Assembly (NCBI GenBank): GCA_964595945.1
Contig: CAZQSL010000074.1
Coordinates: 1 to 17,527, forward strand
Direction of reading: 5' to 3'
From: CAZQSL01 sp964595945
GTDB taxonomy: Bacteria > UBP15 > UBA6099 > JAJRTR01
DNA: 17,527 bases
A program made the translations under genes and the position numbers. This document shows positions 6,761 through 14,317 of the stretch, in pieces. Each line of letters begins with the position of its first letter. Position 1 is the first letter of the stretch. Below the pieces are notes generated by a model, which was not told the DNA's origin, ran no database searches, and saw nothing but the letters and a program-made list of their open reading frames with translations.

Positions 6761-6794
6761 CGGAGAAACCTTTTTCGAGAAAAAGGTTTCTCCG
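6761..6794. repeat. Long perfect hairpin with internal T5/A5 arms
   Basis: Arms at 6761-6776 (CGGAGAAACCTTTTTC) and 6779-6794 are exact reverse complements around GA, a 16-bp stem. The T-run is inside the stem rather than after it, so it is not a standard terminator. Sequences of this GGAGAAACC-T5-n-A5-GGTTTCTCC form recur in bacterial intergenic regions, as far as I recall. Confidence 0.85.
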
Positions 6795-6858
6795 CACCTC
6801 TTCCCAAAAGCTTTATATGCTTATGCTGAATAACAATAGATATTCCCCATCCATTATT

Positions 6859-6887
6859 ATCCCGAATTCGTCATTAGAATTCGGGAT
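6859..6887. repeat. Hairpin ATCCCGAATTC-n7-GAATTCGGGAT
   Basis: A perfect 11-bp stem with a 7-base loop (GTCATTA). It is the partner, in inverted orientation, of the hairpin at 6706-6730. Confidence 0.85.
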
Positions 6888-6903
6888 TGCTGTCGGGTAA
6901 CAT

Positions 6904-6936
6904 AAAAAAGCGCGGCCCGAGTGGACCGCGCTTTTT
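6904..6936 (-). terminator. Intrinsic terminator of the oxidoreductase operon, probably bidirectional
   Basis: Arms AAAAAGCGCGG and CCGCGCTTTTT form an 11-bp stem whose core is six GC pairs. In the minus-strand RNA an extra G-U and two GC pairs extend the stem to a 4-base loop, and it is followed by six Us, 56 bp after the oxidoreductase stop codon. The plus-strand RNA has a C-A mismatch at that point but still has a U5 tail, so it may also stop aconitase transcripts. Confidence 0.85.
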
Positions 6937-6991
6937 GTGTGTTTGCGCAAATGTTGGTAGAACGTCTGTCCCGTGCCGTCGTGATAAAAAA

Positions 6992-9262
6992 TCAGAGGAC
7001 AGGGTTTTCGGACATGGCCTTGATGCGTTGCCAGCGGCGTTCGACTTCGGTTTCGAAGGACTTGAGTTCGGCTTCGTAGGCTGGTTTGAGCATGTGTTTT
7101 GTTTTGCCCATGGTTTTGAGCCAGTCGCCGACGGGGACTCGTTTTCCGGTTTTTTCGGGATCGTAGGTAAGGGTGGTGATGCCGTGCTCGACCTCGTAGA
7201 GCGGGAAGAAGCAGGCGTCGACGGCGGACTGGATGGAGGCGCGGCACTGGCGTTCGCCGATTTTCCAGTTGAGTGGGCAGGCTGATAGGATTTTGCCGTA
7301 GACGAAGCCTTCGTGTTTTGCGTAGTACTGTGCTTTTGCCGCTTTTTTGGTGAGGTCGAGGTGTTTGGATTCGGTGCCGGTGAAGACGTAGGGGATGTGG
7401 CAGGCGGCCATGATCTGGACGGTGTCTTTGTGGTGCGAGCCTTTGCCTTTTTGAGCGGGGCCGACGTGTGATGTGGATGTGGCGTGTGCGAGGGGGGTGG
7501 AAAATGAGAGCTGGTGTCCGGTGTTCATGTATCCTTCGTTATCGTATTCGAGGAGGATCATGTTGTGGTTGCGGACGGCTGCGCCGATGGATGGGCCCAT
7601 GCCGATGTCGTTGCCGCCGTCGCCTGTGACCATGATGAAAGTGATGTCCTGATCGGCGGGGATTTCGCCGCGGCGCTGGCGTTCCTTGTACATTTCGACG
7701 ATGCCTGACATGGTGGCGGCGCCGTTTTGGAAGAGGTTGTGGACATAGGTGGTGCGGTGAGCGGAGAAGGGGTATCCGGAGCCTATGATCATGCCGCAGC
7801 CCGTGTGGAAGAGGAGTACGACGGGGCCTTCGATGCCGCGGAGGAATGCGTTGATGGAGGGGATGATGCCGCAGCCGGGGCATGCGCCGTGGCCAGGGGC
7901 GAGGCGCTTGGGCATTTTGGTGAGTTCGCGTGAGTTGACGCCTTTGACCTTGGTGGCGCCGTCTTCGGCTTTTTCGACTGAAACGATGCCTGGTGTGACC
8001 ATGGCGGGGGTGAGGATGGGTTCGGCGCGTTGCGGGACATAGCCGGGTTTGCCTTCGTAGATGCCGACATATTCGAAGGGTACCGCGACTTTGCCGGTGG
8101 CGGCGACTTCGAGGGCTTCGTCGAGCATTTTTTCAACGTCTTCGAGGTAGATTTCGAGTCCGCCGAGTCCGTAGACGCGGGAGATGAAGAGCGCTTTGTT
8201 TTCGGGATCGTCCTTGAGTGCGGCTTTGATTTCGAGTGACATTTCGCCGCCCCATGCTCCGTAGGAGTCCTGGCGGTCGGCGACGACGATGGCCTTGACG
8301 TTTTTGAATGCGGCCTGGATTTCTTTTTTAGGGAATGGTCGGATGAGGTTGCAGGTGACGAGGCCGACTTTTTTGCCCTGTTCGCGCATGACGTCGATGC
8401 CGAGTTTGGCCGTGCTGACGGAGCTGTTGAGGATGAAGATTGCGGCGTCGGCGTCTTCCATGCGGTAGGTTTCGACCATTTCGTATTTGCGGCCTGATAT
8501 TTTCGAGTATTCGTCGAAGAGTGCGGGGACTACTTCATAGGCTTTTTCCATGGCGACGGCCATTTGTTTGCGGTTGTTGATGACGTCGTCGTTCATGTAA
8601 GGGCCGATGGTGATGGGATTTTCGGGATCGACGCATGTGAAGCCTGGTTTGTATGGACCGATGAAGTCCTGGACGGTCTGTTTGTCTTCGAAGATGTGGC
8701 AGCGGCGTTTCTGGTGTGATGTGCAGAAGCCGTCGGAGGAGACAATGACAGGGAGGCGGACATCTGCGTGTTCGCCGGCGCGGACCGCGATGATGTTCAT
8801 GTCGTAGACGGCCTGTGGGTCTTGGGCCATGAGGATGACCCAGCCGCAGTTGAGTGTGTATGCGAGGTCTGAGTGGTCGCCGCGGATGTTGAGCGGGCCG
8901 GAGACTGTGCGGTTGATGAGGTTGAGGACCATTGGCATGCGTGAGCCGGACTGGACGGGGAGTTGTTCGATGGCGAAGAGGAGTCCGTTAGCGCTTGTGG
9001 CGTTGGTGACGCGGCCGCCGGCGACAGATGCGCCGAAGCAGATGCCAGCGGCGCCGTGTTCGCCGTCGCCGGGGATCATTTTAACGTCGTGGTCGCCTTC
9101 GGCTTTCATTTCGTCGAGGCCTTCGGCGATCTGTGTGGACGGGGTGATGGGGTAGTAGCCCATAACGTGGAAATTTATGTGTGAGGCGGCGGTTGCGGCC
9201 ATCTCGTTACCGTTGAGTACTACGGTTTTCTGTTTTTTTACATCTCCCGATTCGGGTGTCAT
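6992..9262 (-). CDS. porAB: Pyruvate:ferredoxin oxidoreductase, fused alpha-beta subunit
   Basis: A 756-aa cytoplasmic protein for the thiamine-diphosphate-dependent conversion of pyruvate and CoA to acetyl-CoA and CO2 with reduced ferredoxin, or the reverse. Residues about 14-400 match the alpha subunit: YYPITPSTQIAEGLDE (36-51), PGDGEHGAAGICFGAS (64-79), PLNIRGDHSD (123-132). A linker follows, then the beta subunit from about 450: GHGACPGCG with Cys461 and Cys464, HTGC with Cys489, and SACPLNW with Cys662 as probable [4Fe-4S] ligands. The thiamine diphosphate/Mg motif is GDGGNDIGMG (547-556) with EYDNEGYMNTG (572-582). GGAGG lies 10 nt before the ATG. It is the second gene of its operon, 72 bp after the gamma-delta gene. 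Another 2-oxoacid substrate cannot be excluded by eye, but the alpha-subunit motifs favour pyruvate. Confidence 0.9.
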   Translation of the reverse strand: MTPESGDVKKQKTVVLNGNEMAATAASHINFHVMGYYPITPSTQIAEGLDEMKAEGDHDVKMIPGDGEHGAAGICFGASVAGGRVTNATSANGLLFAIEQLPVQSGSRMPMVLNLINRTVSGPLNIRGDHSDLAYTLNCGWVILMAQDPQAVYDMNIIAVRAGEHADVRLPVIVSSDGFCTSHQKRRCHIFEDKQTVQDFIGPYKPGFTCVDPENPITIGPYMNDDVINNRKQMAVAMEKAYEVVPALFDEYSKISGRKYEMVETYRMEDADAAIFILNSSVSTAKLGIDVMREQGKKVGLVTCNLIRPFPKKEIQAAFKNVKAIVVADRQDSYGAWGGEMSLEIKAALKDDPENKALFISRVYGLGGLEIYLEDVEKMLDEALEVAATGKVAVPFEYVGIYEGKPGYVPQRAEPILTPAMVTPGIVSVEKAEDGATKVKGVNSRELTKMPKRLAPGHGACPGCGIIPSINAFLRGIEGPVVLLFHTGCGMIIGSGYPFSAHRTTYVHNLFQNGAATMSGIVEMYKERQRRGEIPADQDITFIMVTGDGGNDIGMGPSIGAAVRNHNMILLEYDNEGYMNTGHQLSFSTPLAHATSTSHVGPAQKGKGSHHKDTVQIMAACHIPYVFTGTESKHLDLTKKAAKAQYYAKHEGFVYGKILSACPLNWKIGERQCRASIQSAVDACFFPLYEVEHGITTLTYDPEKTGKRVPVGDWLKTMGKTKHMLKPAYEAELKSFETEVERRWQRIKAMSENPVL

Positions 9263-9334
9263 CTTTGTGGAACCTCCGTGAGTGGATTTCAGAATCAGTG
9301 CTGAATTGGTACAAAGCCGTTAGTGCGGCGGGAG

Positions 9335-10306
9335 TTATTCGCGTTCGCCCGTGAGGGCTTCTTTTGGGCATGACTCCACGCATCGGAGGCAGCCTTTGCA
9401 GTATTGAAGGTCGATGTGGGAGAAGAATTGTTTTGTTTTGCCGTCTTTTTCGTCGACTTTGGCGGTGAAGATGACGCACTGGTCGGGGCAGGTAGTATCG
9501 CATTCGGCGCAGTTGATGCATTTTTCGGGGTGATGGACGGGGATAAATCCTGAGCGTGAGGCGGTCATGTCGTGGAGGACAGTGTTGCCGGGGTTGGTGA
9601 TGACGCCGCCGATGGGTGCGGTTTTCCATCCGAGGGCTGGCTGGAAGGGTGTGAATGGTACGGCGGGGTATTTGCCGTCGTCGGGGATTTCGGTGATGGT
9701 GAGTTCTTCGTAGCCGCGGTTGAAGCCTTTGATGTTGGGCTCGACGAGCATGGGATATTTTTTCTGGAAGGTTTTGCGGATTTGAGCTTCGAGTGCTTCT
9801 TTGGTGACAGACTGTCCCGTGCGTGCGATGGCGCCGAGGATAGTGGTGTTGATGCGGACTTTTTCTTCGACGGCGATTTTGATGGCGTCGACTGTGATAA
9901 GGGTGGTGCCGCCTGGGATTTTGAGGCTGTCGCGGATTTCGTCTGGTGATTTCGGTGTGTTGACGATAACGATCGTTCCCGGTTTGACGCCCATCATGAT
10001 GGGTACCGCTTTTGCGAGTGTTTCGGCGAAGATTACGAGCAGGTGGGGTTCGACGACTGGACTGCCGAGCCGTATTTCGCGGTCACCTTCGGAAAATCTG
10101 ATGAAGGATTTGACGGGGGTACCTTTTTTTTCGGAGCCGTAGTTTGCGAAATTGACTCCGTTGAGGCCCATTTCGAGGATGCCGGCTTCGGCAAGTATTT
10201 TGCCGGCGAGGTTGGCGCCCTGACCGCCGATGCTTTCCATCCTGATTTCGTAGGTGCCGAATTCATTGGTTTTTTTGAGTGTTTTCTCTGCTGTGTCTGT
10301 TACCAC
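9335..10306 (-). CDS. porCD: Pyruvate:ferredoxin oxidoreductase, fused gamma-delta subunit
   Basis: A 323-aa protein supplying the CoA-associated gamma domain and the ferredoxin-like delta domain of the complex. Residues about 18-205 are the gamma subunit (RMESIGGQGANLAGKILAEA at 22-41). A middle stretch (about 206-258) resembles the N-terminal part of delta subunits (GWKTAPIGG). The C-terminus holds two [4Fe-4S] motifs of the form CxxCxxCxxxCP: Cys263, 266, 269, 273 and Cys303, 306, 309, 313. These would pass electrons from thiamine diphosphate via the beta-subunit cluster to external ferredoxin. The start is a GTG, supported by AAAGGAGG 6 nt upstream. It is the first gene of the operon, preceded by a good promoter. 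Confidence 0.9.
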   Translation of the reverse strand: MVTDTAEKTLKKTNEFGTYEIRMESIGGQGANLAGKILAEAGILEMGLNGVNFANYGSEKKGTPVKSFIRFSEGDREIRLGSPVVEPHLLVIFAETLAKAVPIMMGVKPGTIVIVNTPKSPDEIRDSLKIPGGTTLITVDAIKIAVEEKVRINTTILGAIARTGQSVTKEALEAQIRKTFQKKYPMLVEPNIKGFNRGYEELTITEIPDDGKYPAVPFTPFQPALGWKTAPIGGVITNPGNTVLHDMTASRSGFIPVHHPEKCINCAECDTTCPDQCVIFTAKVDEKDGKTKQFFSHIDLQYCKGCLRCVESCPKEALTGERE

Positions 10307-10312
10307 TGTTAC

Positions 10313-10320
10313 CCTCCTTT
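10313..10320 (-). promoter_or_regulatory. Strong ribosome binding site for the GTG start of porCD
   Basis: Minus-strand AAAGGAGG, 6 nt before the GTG at 10306. It is the strongest Shine-Dalgarno match in the window, and it justifies the non-ATG start. Confidence 0.8.
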
Positions 10321-10371
10321 ACTTTCTGCCGCCGGACGTAGGAAATTTACCAGCGTAGAGTATCATTATAC

Positions 10372-10399
10372 ATTATAGGTGGTTAGCCCCGGAGGGCAA
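10372..10399 (-). promoter_or_regulatory. Predicted promoter of the porCD-porAB operon
   Basis: On the minus strand TTGCCC (10399-10394, 4 of 6) precedes a perfect TATAAT (10377-10372) by 16 bp. A second perfect TATAAT follows at 10370-10365, one base further on. The leader would be about 58 nt. Confidence 0.6.
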
Positions 10400-10680
10400 A
10401 GAAAATCAAATCATTTTTTTCACAAGATGTGACAAATAGTTGCATAAGCGGAAATCATTTTTACTCCAATGCCAATTGTGTACGATAGTGGCAATTCTTG
10501 TGTCAATGCAGTGCTGTGATTGTTTGCTCGAATACGATTTTTTTGGGGGATTATAGTCGTGGCGCGAAATGCCATGTCGTTATTTCTGTCGAAATAGTCA
10601 CGCATGGAAAATACGGCTGTGGATTTCCGCTTGCGCACTATGGGACAATGGTATACTGGCGTAGTCATGCGTTCAGGGGT

Positions 10681-10709
10681 TTGAGGCTTTTTGTTATTCA
10701 TGGTATAAA
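10681..10709 (+). promoter_or_regulatory. Predicted promoter of the hybrid kinase operon
   Basis: TTGAGG (10681-10686, 4 of 6) and TATAAA (10704-10709, 5 of 6) are 17 bp apart, with TG one base before the -10 box (extended -10). Transcription would start near 10716. A second extended -10-like word, TGGTATACT, occurs at 10649-10657 without a good -35 box. Confidence 0.55.
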
Positions 10710-10786
10710 AAGGATGATAATGTATTATTCTTAATAATATCAAGCATCAGGCATGCTTGCGGGTGCTGCCAAGTGACTGCCATTGC

Positions 10787-10792
10787 GGAGGG
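10787..10792 (+). promoter_or_regulatory. Ribosome binding site supporting a TTG start for the kinase
   Basis: GGAGGG ends 9 nt before TTG at 10802. No in-frame ATG or GTG lies between this site and the first membrane helix. An earlier in-frame TTG at 10757 has no ribosome binding site and would add 15 Cys-rich residues. Confidence 0.6.
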
Positions 10793-10801
10793 TGCGGGCA
10801 A

Positions 10802-13800
10802 TTGAGTATCAGAAACAGGATTGCGCTGATCATCGCGGTTGCGATTGCCTCGTTCGTATTCATTGTATTCGAGTTTTCACAGTATTCGATCATGAATGGC
10901 TTGAAAGAGATCGAGCGATCTAAGGTATCGGGCAATATTGACAGGATACTCAGCGTCACTCTGGAGCGGATGAATTCCTTGTCCATATTGTGTGAGGACT
11001 GGTCGACGTGGGATGAATCATATAATTATGTCGAAGGCAGAAATCCTGATTTCGTGAAAGAAAACCTGCCGGATACGATGTTTGCGGAGTCGAATATCGA
11101 TGTGTTTGCCATGGCTGTCTCTCCGGAGAAGTATCTGTATGTCAAAGCGCTCGACTCGGAACACGAGCGCGAGGAAAAGCCCCCGGCGTTTGTGAAAAAA
11201 TCTCTTGAGTATGCGGCCACGCATTTAAAGGATAAACCCGAAGCTGACAGGATGGTTTCTGGATTTCTGGTCGATGGCGAAACTCCATATTTTATAGTGA
11301 TACGTGACATAAAAAAGACCGACGGCAGCGGCAACACTCATGGACTGATGCTGATGGGGCGCAAGCTGGACGAGAAGGAAATCGCAGCAGTGTCGCGCGT
11401 GACGGGATATCCGGTGAGCGTCAGGACCTACAGCAGTATGTCGCTCCCGCGAGATTTCGATGAAGCGAAATCACATCTCACGAGTGCGGATGGGCTTTTT
11501 TTGAGAGATGCCGGAGATGTGCAGTCAGAAGCATTCCGGCTGGTTGATGATATGTTTGGCGGCAAGGCTCTTATCCTCAAGACTTCCGCGTCTCGCGACG
11601 AGTATACAAAGGGTAATGAAACAATCAACTATTTCCTTTCGATATTGCTCGTGGCCGGCGCGTTTTTCACTGGACTAGTCATCATTTTGATCCAGATGAA
11701 TGTGACAAGAAAACTCACCAGCCTGAGCAGTCAGGTAGCAGCCATCGCAAGCAGCGCCGACCACAGGGGCAGGGTGACGAGTGGCGGCAAGGATGAAATC
11801 AGCAAGCTCGCCGGCTCGATCAATTACATGCTCTTCGGACTCGAAAACTCACAGCGAGCCCTCATGGAGAGCGAAGAGCGCTTCCGCTCTCTTATCGAAA
11901 ATGTCAATGTCGGAATTTTCAGATACGTGCTCATCGGCGATACGGGAGCGTTCGCGCAGGCCAACAGCTCATTTGCGTCGATGCTCGGATACGCGACTGT
12001 CGAATCGGTAATGCGGACGACTCTGCATGAGCACGCACAGAACCCTGATGACATCAAGCAGATCATACAGGAAATCATCATCACGGGCAGGGTGAAAAAC
12101 AGGGAAATAAGACTGTGGAGATTTGACGGAACGCCGATCTGGGCGCTCTGCTCGATGGTGGGACAGAGAGGGGACAGCGGCACGATCGAGTGGATCGACG
12201 GGGTTTTCGAGGACATCACCGATATCAAGGCGACACATGAGGAACTCCGCAAGGCAAGGGATGCCGCCGAGGCCGCGAGTCAGGCCAAGGGTGATTTCCT
12301 CGCCAATGTCAGCCACGAAATACGCACTCCGATGAATGGTGTCATCGGCATGACCGATCTCCTGCTGTCGACCAGTCTCTCCAGGGATCAGCGTGACTAT
12401 TGCGAACTGATCAACAGCAGTGCCGAATCACTGCTTTCCATACTCAATGATATCCTCGACTACTCCAAGATCGAAGCACAGAAGATCATGCTCGACATCG
12501 CGCCCTTCGACCTGCGCAACATGCTCGAAGAGATCGCCATGCTTTTCGCGCCGCGCGCCGCAGAGAAAAAAGTGGAGATACTCCTCCGCTTTCCCCCGGA
12601 CGGCCAGCGGTGGATATACGGAGACAGACTGCGCCTGCGGCAGATCATCACCAATCTGATCAACAACGCCGTGAAATTCACCGAAAAGGGCCATGTGCTC
12701 ATCAATGCCGACTGCATCGAACGCGATGGCGACATGGTGAGCTACATCTTTTCCATCGAAGACACGGGCATCGGTATCGAAGAGGAAAAGATCGACACGA
12801 TTTTCAGCGTCTTCACGCAGGCTGACAGTTCGACCACCAGAAAATATGGAGGCACTGGCCTCGGCCTCGCCATCGTCAAGCGCCTCGTGACGCTCATGGG
12901 CGGCATGATGGAGGTGTCGAGCAGGCTCGGGAAAGGCTCCACTTTCAGCTTTGCCCTGCAATTCCGCATCGCCCCGGATGATCCGGAAGGCATTCTGGCA
13001 GTGGAAAAACTTGCCGGTGAAATTCGCTCCATGAAGGTGCTGGCTGTCGACGACAATCATGTCAATACCAGGATACTGCGCGAATTTCTCGCTGGCTGGG
13101 GGCTTGTGTACGACACGGCCAATTCGGCGCGTGAGGCGCTCTACAAGCTGCGCCGCGCCGCGCATACGGGCGATCCGTACGACATCGCGATCATCGACTA
13201 TCAGATGCCGGTCATCGACGGCGAATCACTCGGCATCGCCATCAAGGCCGAGCCGCTCTTTGGCAATATCAAACTGATAATGCTCACTTCTGGCACATCC
13301 GCTGTCAAGGCAGAACAGATCAGGGAACTCGGATTCGATGCTTTTGTGTTAAAACCAATCAGACAGTCACAACTTCTCGACATGCTCGTGACGGTCAAGC
13401 GCCAGGGGCTGCCGTCAGAGAGCCGGCTGCCGGTGTATAAGGGACCATTGCCTGATGCGGCCGAGGCCGCGAAAGAGGCATTTCACGGCAAGCTGGCATC
13501 TGCGGCATTGCCGGAGTTTCTCAAAGTACTGATCGTCGAGGACAACAAGGTCAATCAAATGGTGGCCAAGACACTGCTCAGAAAGATGAACTGCCATGTG
13601 GAGATAGCCGAAAATGGTCGGATCGGCGTCGATATGACGGCTGACAATAAGTACGACATTATTTTTATGGACTGCCAGATGCCGGTGATGGACGGATTTG
13701 AGGCGACGAAGGCCATCAGGACGGGGAAAGGCAATAATGCCGGCACGGCGATCGTGGCGATGACGGCAAACGCGATGCAGGGCGACAAGGAGCGCTGCAT

Positions 13801-14287
13801 CGCGGCCGGGATGAATGATTATCTTTCGAAACCTATCAAGGCGGCCGAAGTCAAGGCAGTCATGGATAAATACTGCGGGAGGGCAAATATGGAATCATCA
13901 GGTGCTCGGGAACGTATGGCACAGATACTCGAAGGTATCGCACCGATTGACTTCGAACAGGCCATGGCTGTGGTCGATGGCGACATCGAGATGCTTGGCG
14001 AGATCGCCGAACTGTTTTTCGAGGAAGCTCCCCTGCTGCTCGAACGCCTCGAAGCGGCTGTCGCCGAAGGTGATCAGGAGTCGGCAAAACGTGAGGCCCA
14101 TTCGTTCAAGGGAGCGTCCGGCAACATGGGCGCGAAACGCGTACAGCTCATCGCGCTCGAATCCGAAATGTCCGCCAAAAACGGCGATATCGAATTCGTG
14201 CGGCTGATGCTTCCGCTGCTCAAGGCCGAACTCGATGCCTTCAGGAGCGAATACGAGTCGATCGAATGGTCGAAGATCGTGATGTGA
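10802..14287 (+). CDS. Membrane hybrid histidine kinase CHASE4-HAMP-PAS-HisKA-HATPase-REC-REC-HPt
   Basis: A 1161-aa inner-membrane sensor kinase, numbered from the TTG at 10802. Helix 1 (about 7-27) and helix 2 (about 276-300) enclose an extracytoplasmic CHASE4-type sensor with the motif DWSTWDESYNY. HAMP (about 300-355) and PAS (about 356-480) lead to HisKA, with His505 in FLANVSHEIRTPMNG. The ATPase domain shows NLINNAVKF, DTGIGI (Asp654) and GGTGLGL (683-689). Two receiver domains follow, with Asp799 in IIDYQMPVIDG and Asp957 in MDCQMPVMDG; both keep their acidic pair, Thr and Lys-Pro. A C-terminal HPt domain has His1100 in AHSFKGASGNMGA. All catalytic residues are present, so a full His-Asp-His relay in one chain is expected. 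The sensed signal is unknown. The REC-HPt gene 30 bp downstream is the likely partner. Confidence 0.9.
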   Translation: MSIRNRIALIIAVAIASFVFIVFEFSQYSIMNGLKEIERSKVSGNIDRILSVTLERMNSLSILCEDWSTWDESYNYVEGRNPDFVKENLPDTMFAESNIDVFAMAVSPEKYLYVKALDSEHEREEKPPAFVKKSLEYAATHLKDKPEADRMVSGFLVDGETPYFIVIRDIKKTDGSGNTHGLMLMGRKLDEKEIAAVSRVTGYPVSVRTYSSMSLPRDFDEAKSHLTSADGLFLRDAGDVQSEAFRLVDDMFGGKALILKTSASRDEYTKGNETINYFLSILLVAGAFFTGLVIILIQMNVTRKLTSLSSQVAAIASSADHRGRVTSGGKDEISKLAGSINYMLFGLENSQRALMESEERFRSLIENVNVGIFRYVLIGDTGAFAQANSSFASMLGYATVESVMRTTLHEHAQNPDDIKQIIQEIIITGRVKNREIRLWRFDGTPIWALCSMVGQRGDSGTIEWIDGVFEDITDIKATHEELRKARDAAEAASQAKGDFLANVSHEIRTPMNGVIGMTDLLLSTSLSRDQRDYCELINSSAESLLSILNDILDYSKIEAQKIMLDIAPFDLRNMLEEIAMLFAPRAAEKKVEILLRFPPDGQRWIYGDRLRLRQIITNLINNAVKFTEKGHVLINADCIERDGDMVSYIFSIEDTGIGIEEEKIDTIFSVFTQADSSTTRKYGGTGLGLAIVKRLVTLMGGMMEVSSRLGKGSTFSFALQFRIAPDDPEGILAVEKLAGEIRSMKVLAVDDNHVNTRILREFLAGWGLVYDTANSAREALYKLRRAAHTGDPYDIAIIDYQMPVIDGESLGIAIKAEPLFGNIKLIMLTSGTSAVKAEQIRELGFDAFVLKPIRQSQLLDMLVTVKRQGLPSESRLPVYKGPLPDAAEAAKEAFHGKLASAALPEFLKVLIVEDNKVNQMVAKTLLRKMNCHVEIAENGRIGVDMTADNKYDIIFMDCQMPVMDGFEATKAIRTGKGNNAGTAIVAMTANAMQGDKERCIAAGMNDYLSKPIKAAEVKAVMDKYCGRANMESSGARERMAQILEGIAPIDFEQAMAVVDGDIEMLGEIAELFFEEAPLLLERLEAAVAEGDQESAKREAHSFKGASGNMGAKRVQLIALESEMSAKNGDIEFVRLMLPLLKAELDAFRSEYESIEWSKIVM

Positions 14288-14317
14288 GCGATAGTTTTTC
14301 AGGACAGGTGTGAGCGA

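Larger units (their letters stand above)
6706..6885. mobile_element. MITE-like element candidate with palindromic terminal inverted repeats
   Basis: The left end (6706-6733) and the reverse complement of the right end (6858-6885) agree at 25 of 28 positions, better than they agree in direct orientation. Each end is itself a hairpin with CCCGAATTC and GAATTCGGG arms. The ~180-bp interior has no coding capacity but contains a perfect 16-bp-stem hairpin. A small non-autonomous insertion or REP/BIME-like element fits. I see no clear target-site duplication, so mobility is unproven. Confidence 0.45.
6682..6991. other. Convergent intergenic region rich in palindromes
   Basis: This 310-bp region lies between the 3' ends of the aconitase and oxidoreductase genes. 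It has no credible gene. It contains two CCCGAATTC hairpins (6706-6730, 6859-6887), a perfect 16-bp hairpin between them (6761-6794), and a shared terminator (6904-6936). Outside these it is AT-rich. Confidence 0.8.
10307..10801. other. Divergent intergenic region between the oxidoreductase operon and the kinase gene
   Basis: A 495-bp stretch with no credible gene. It holds a promoter for each direction, a short TCACA-AGA-TGTGA dyad (10420-10432), an AT-rich dyad (10723-10739), and a small hairpin in the predicted kinase leader (CAAGCAT-n5-ATGCTTG, 10741-10759). Open frames at 10420-10743 (minus) and 10498-10734 (plus) lack ribosome binding sites and protein-like composition. Confidence 0.7.

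Noticed and set aside
6685..6900. Small plus-strand frame of 71 codons after aconitase
   Set aside because: It runs through the hairpins of the intergenic element and has no ribosome binding site.
4361..10437. Shared 10-mer TGTGACAAAT at 4361-4370 and 10428-10437 as a common operator
   Set aside because: Two occurrences of a 10-mer in this length of AT-rich intergenic DNA carry little weight, and neither is part of a proper palindrome with a standard spacer.
10420..10743. Small frames in the divergent region (minus 10420-10743, plus 10498-10734)
   Set aside because: There is no ribosome binding site, the composition is not protein-like, and they cover the promoter region of the kinase.
12428..13165. 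Antisense frame of 245 codons within the kinase
   Set aside because: It is a shadow of the strongly conserved HisKA/ATPase coding sequence.
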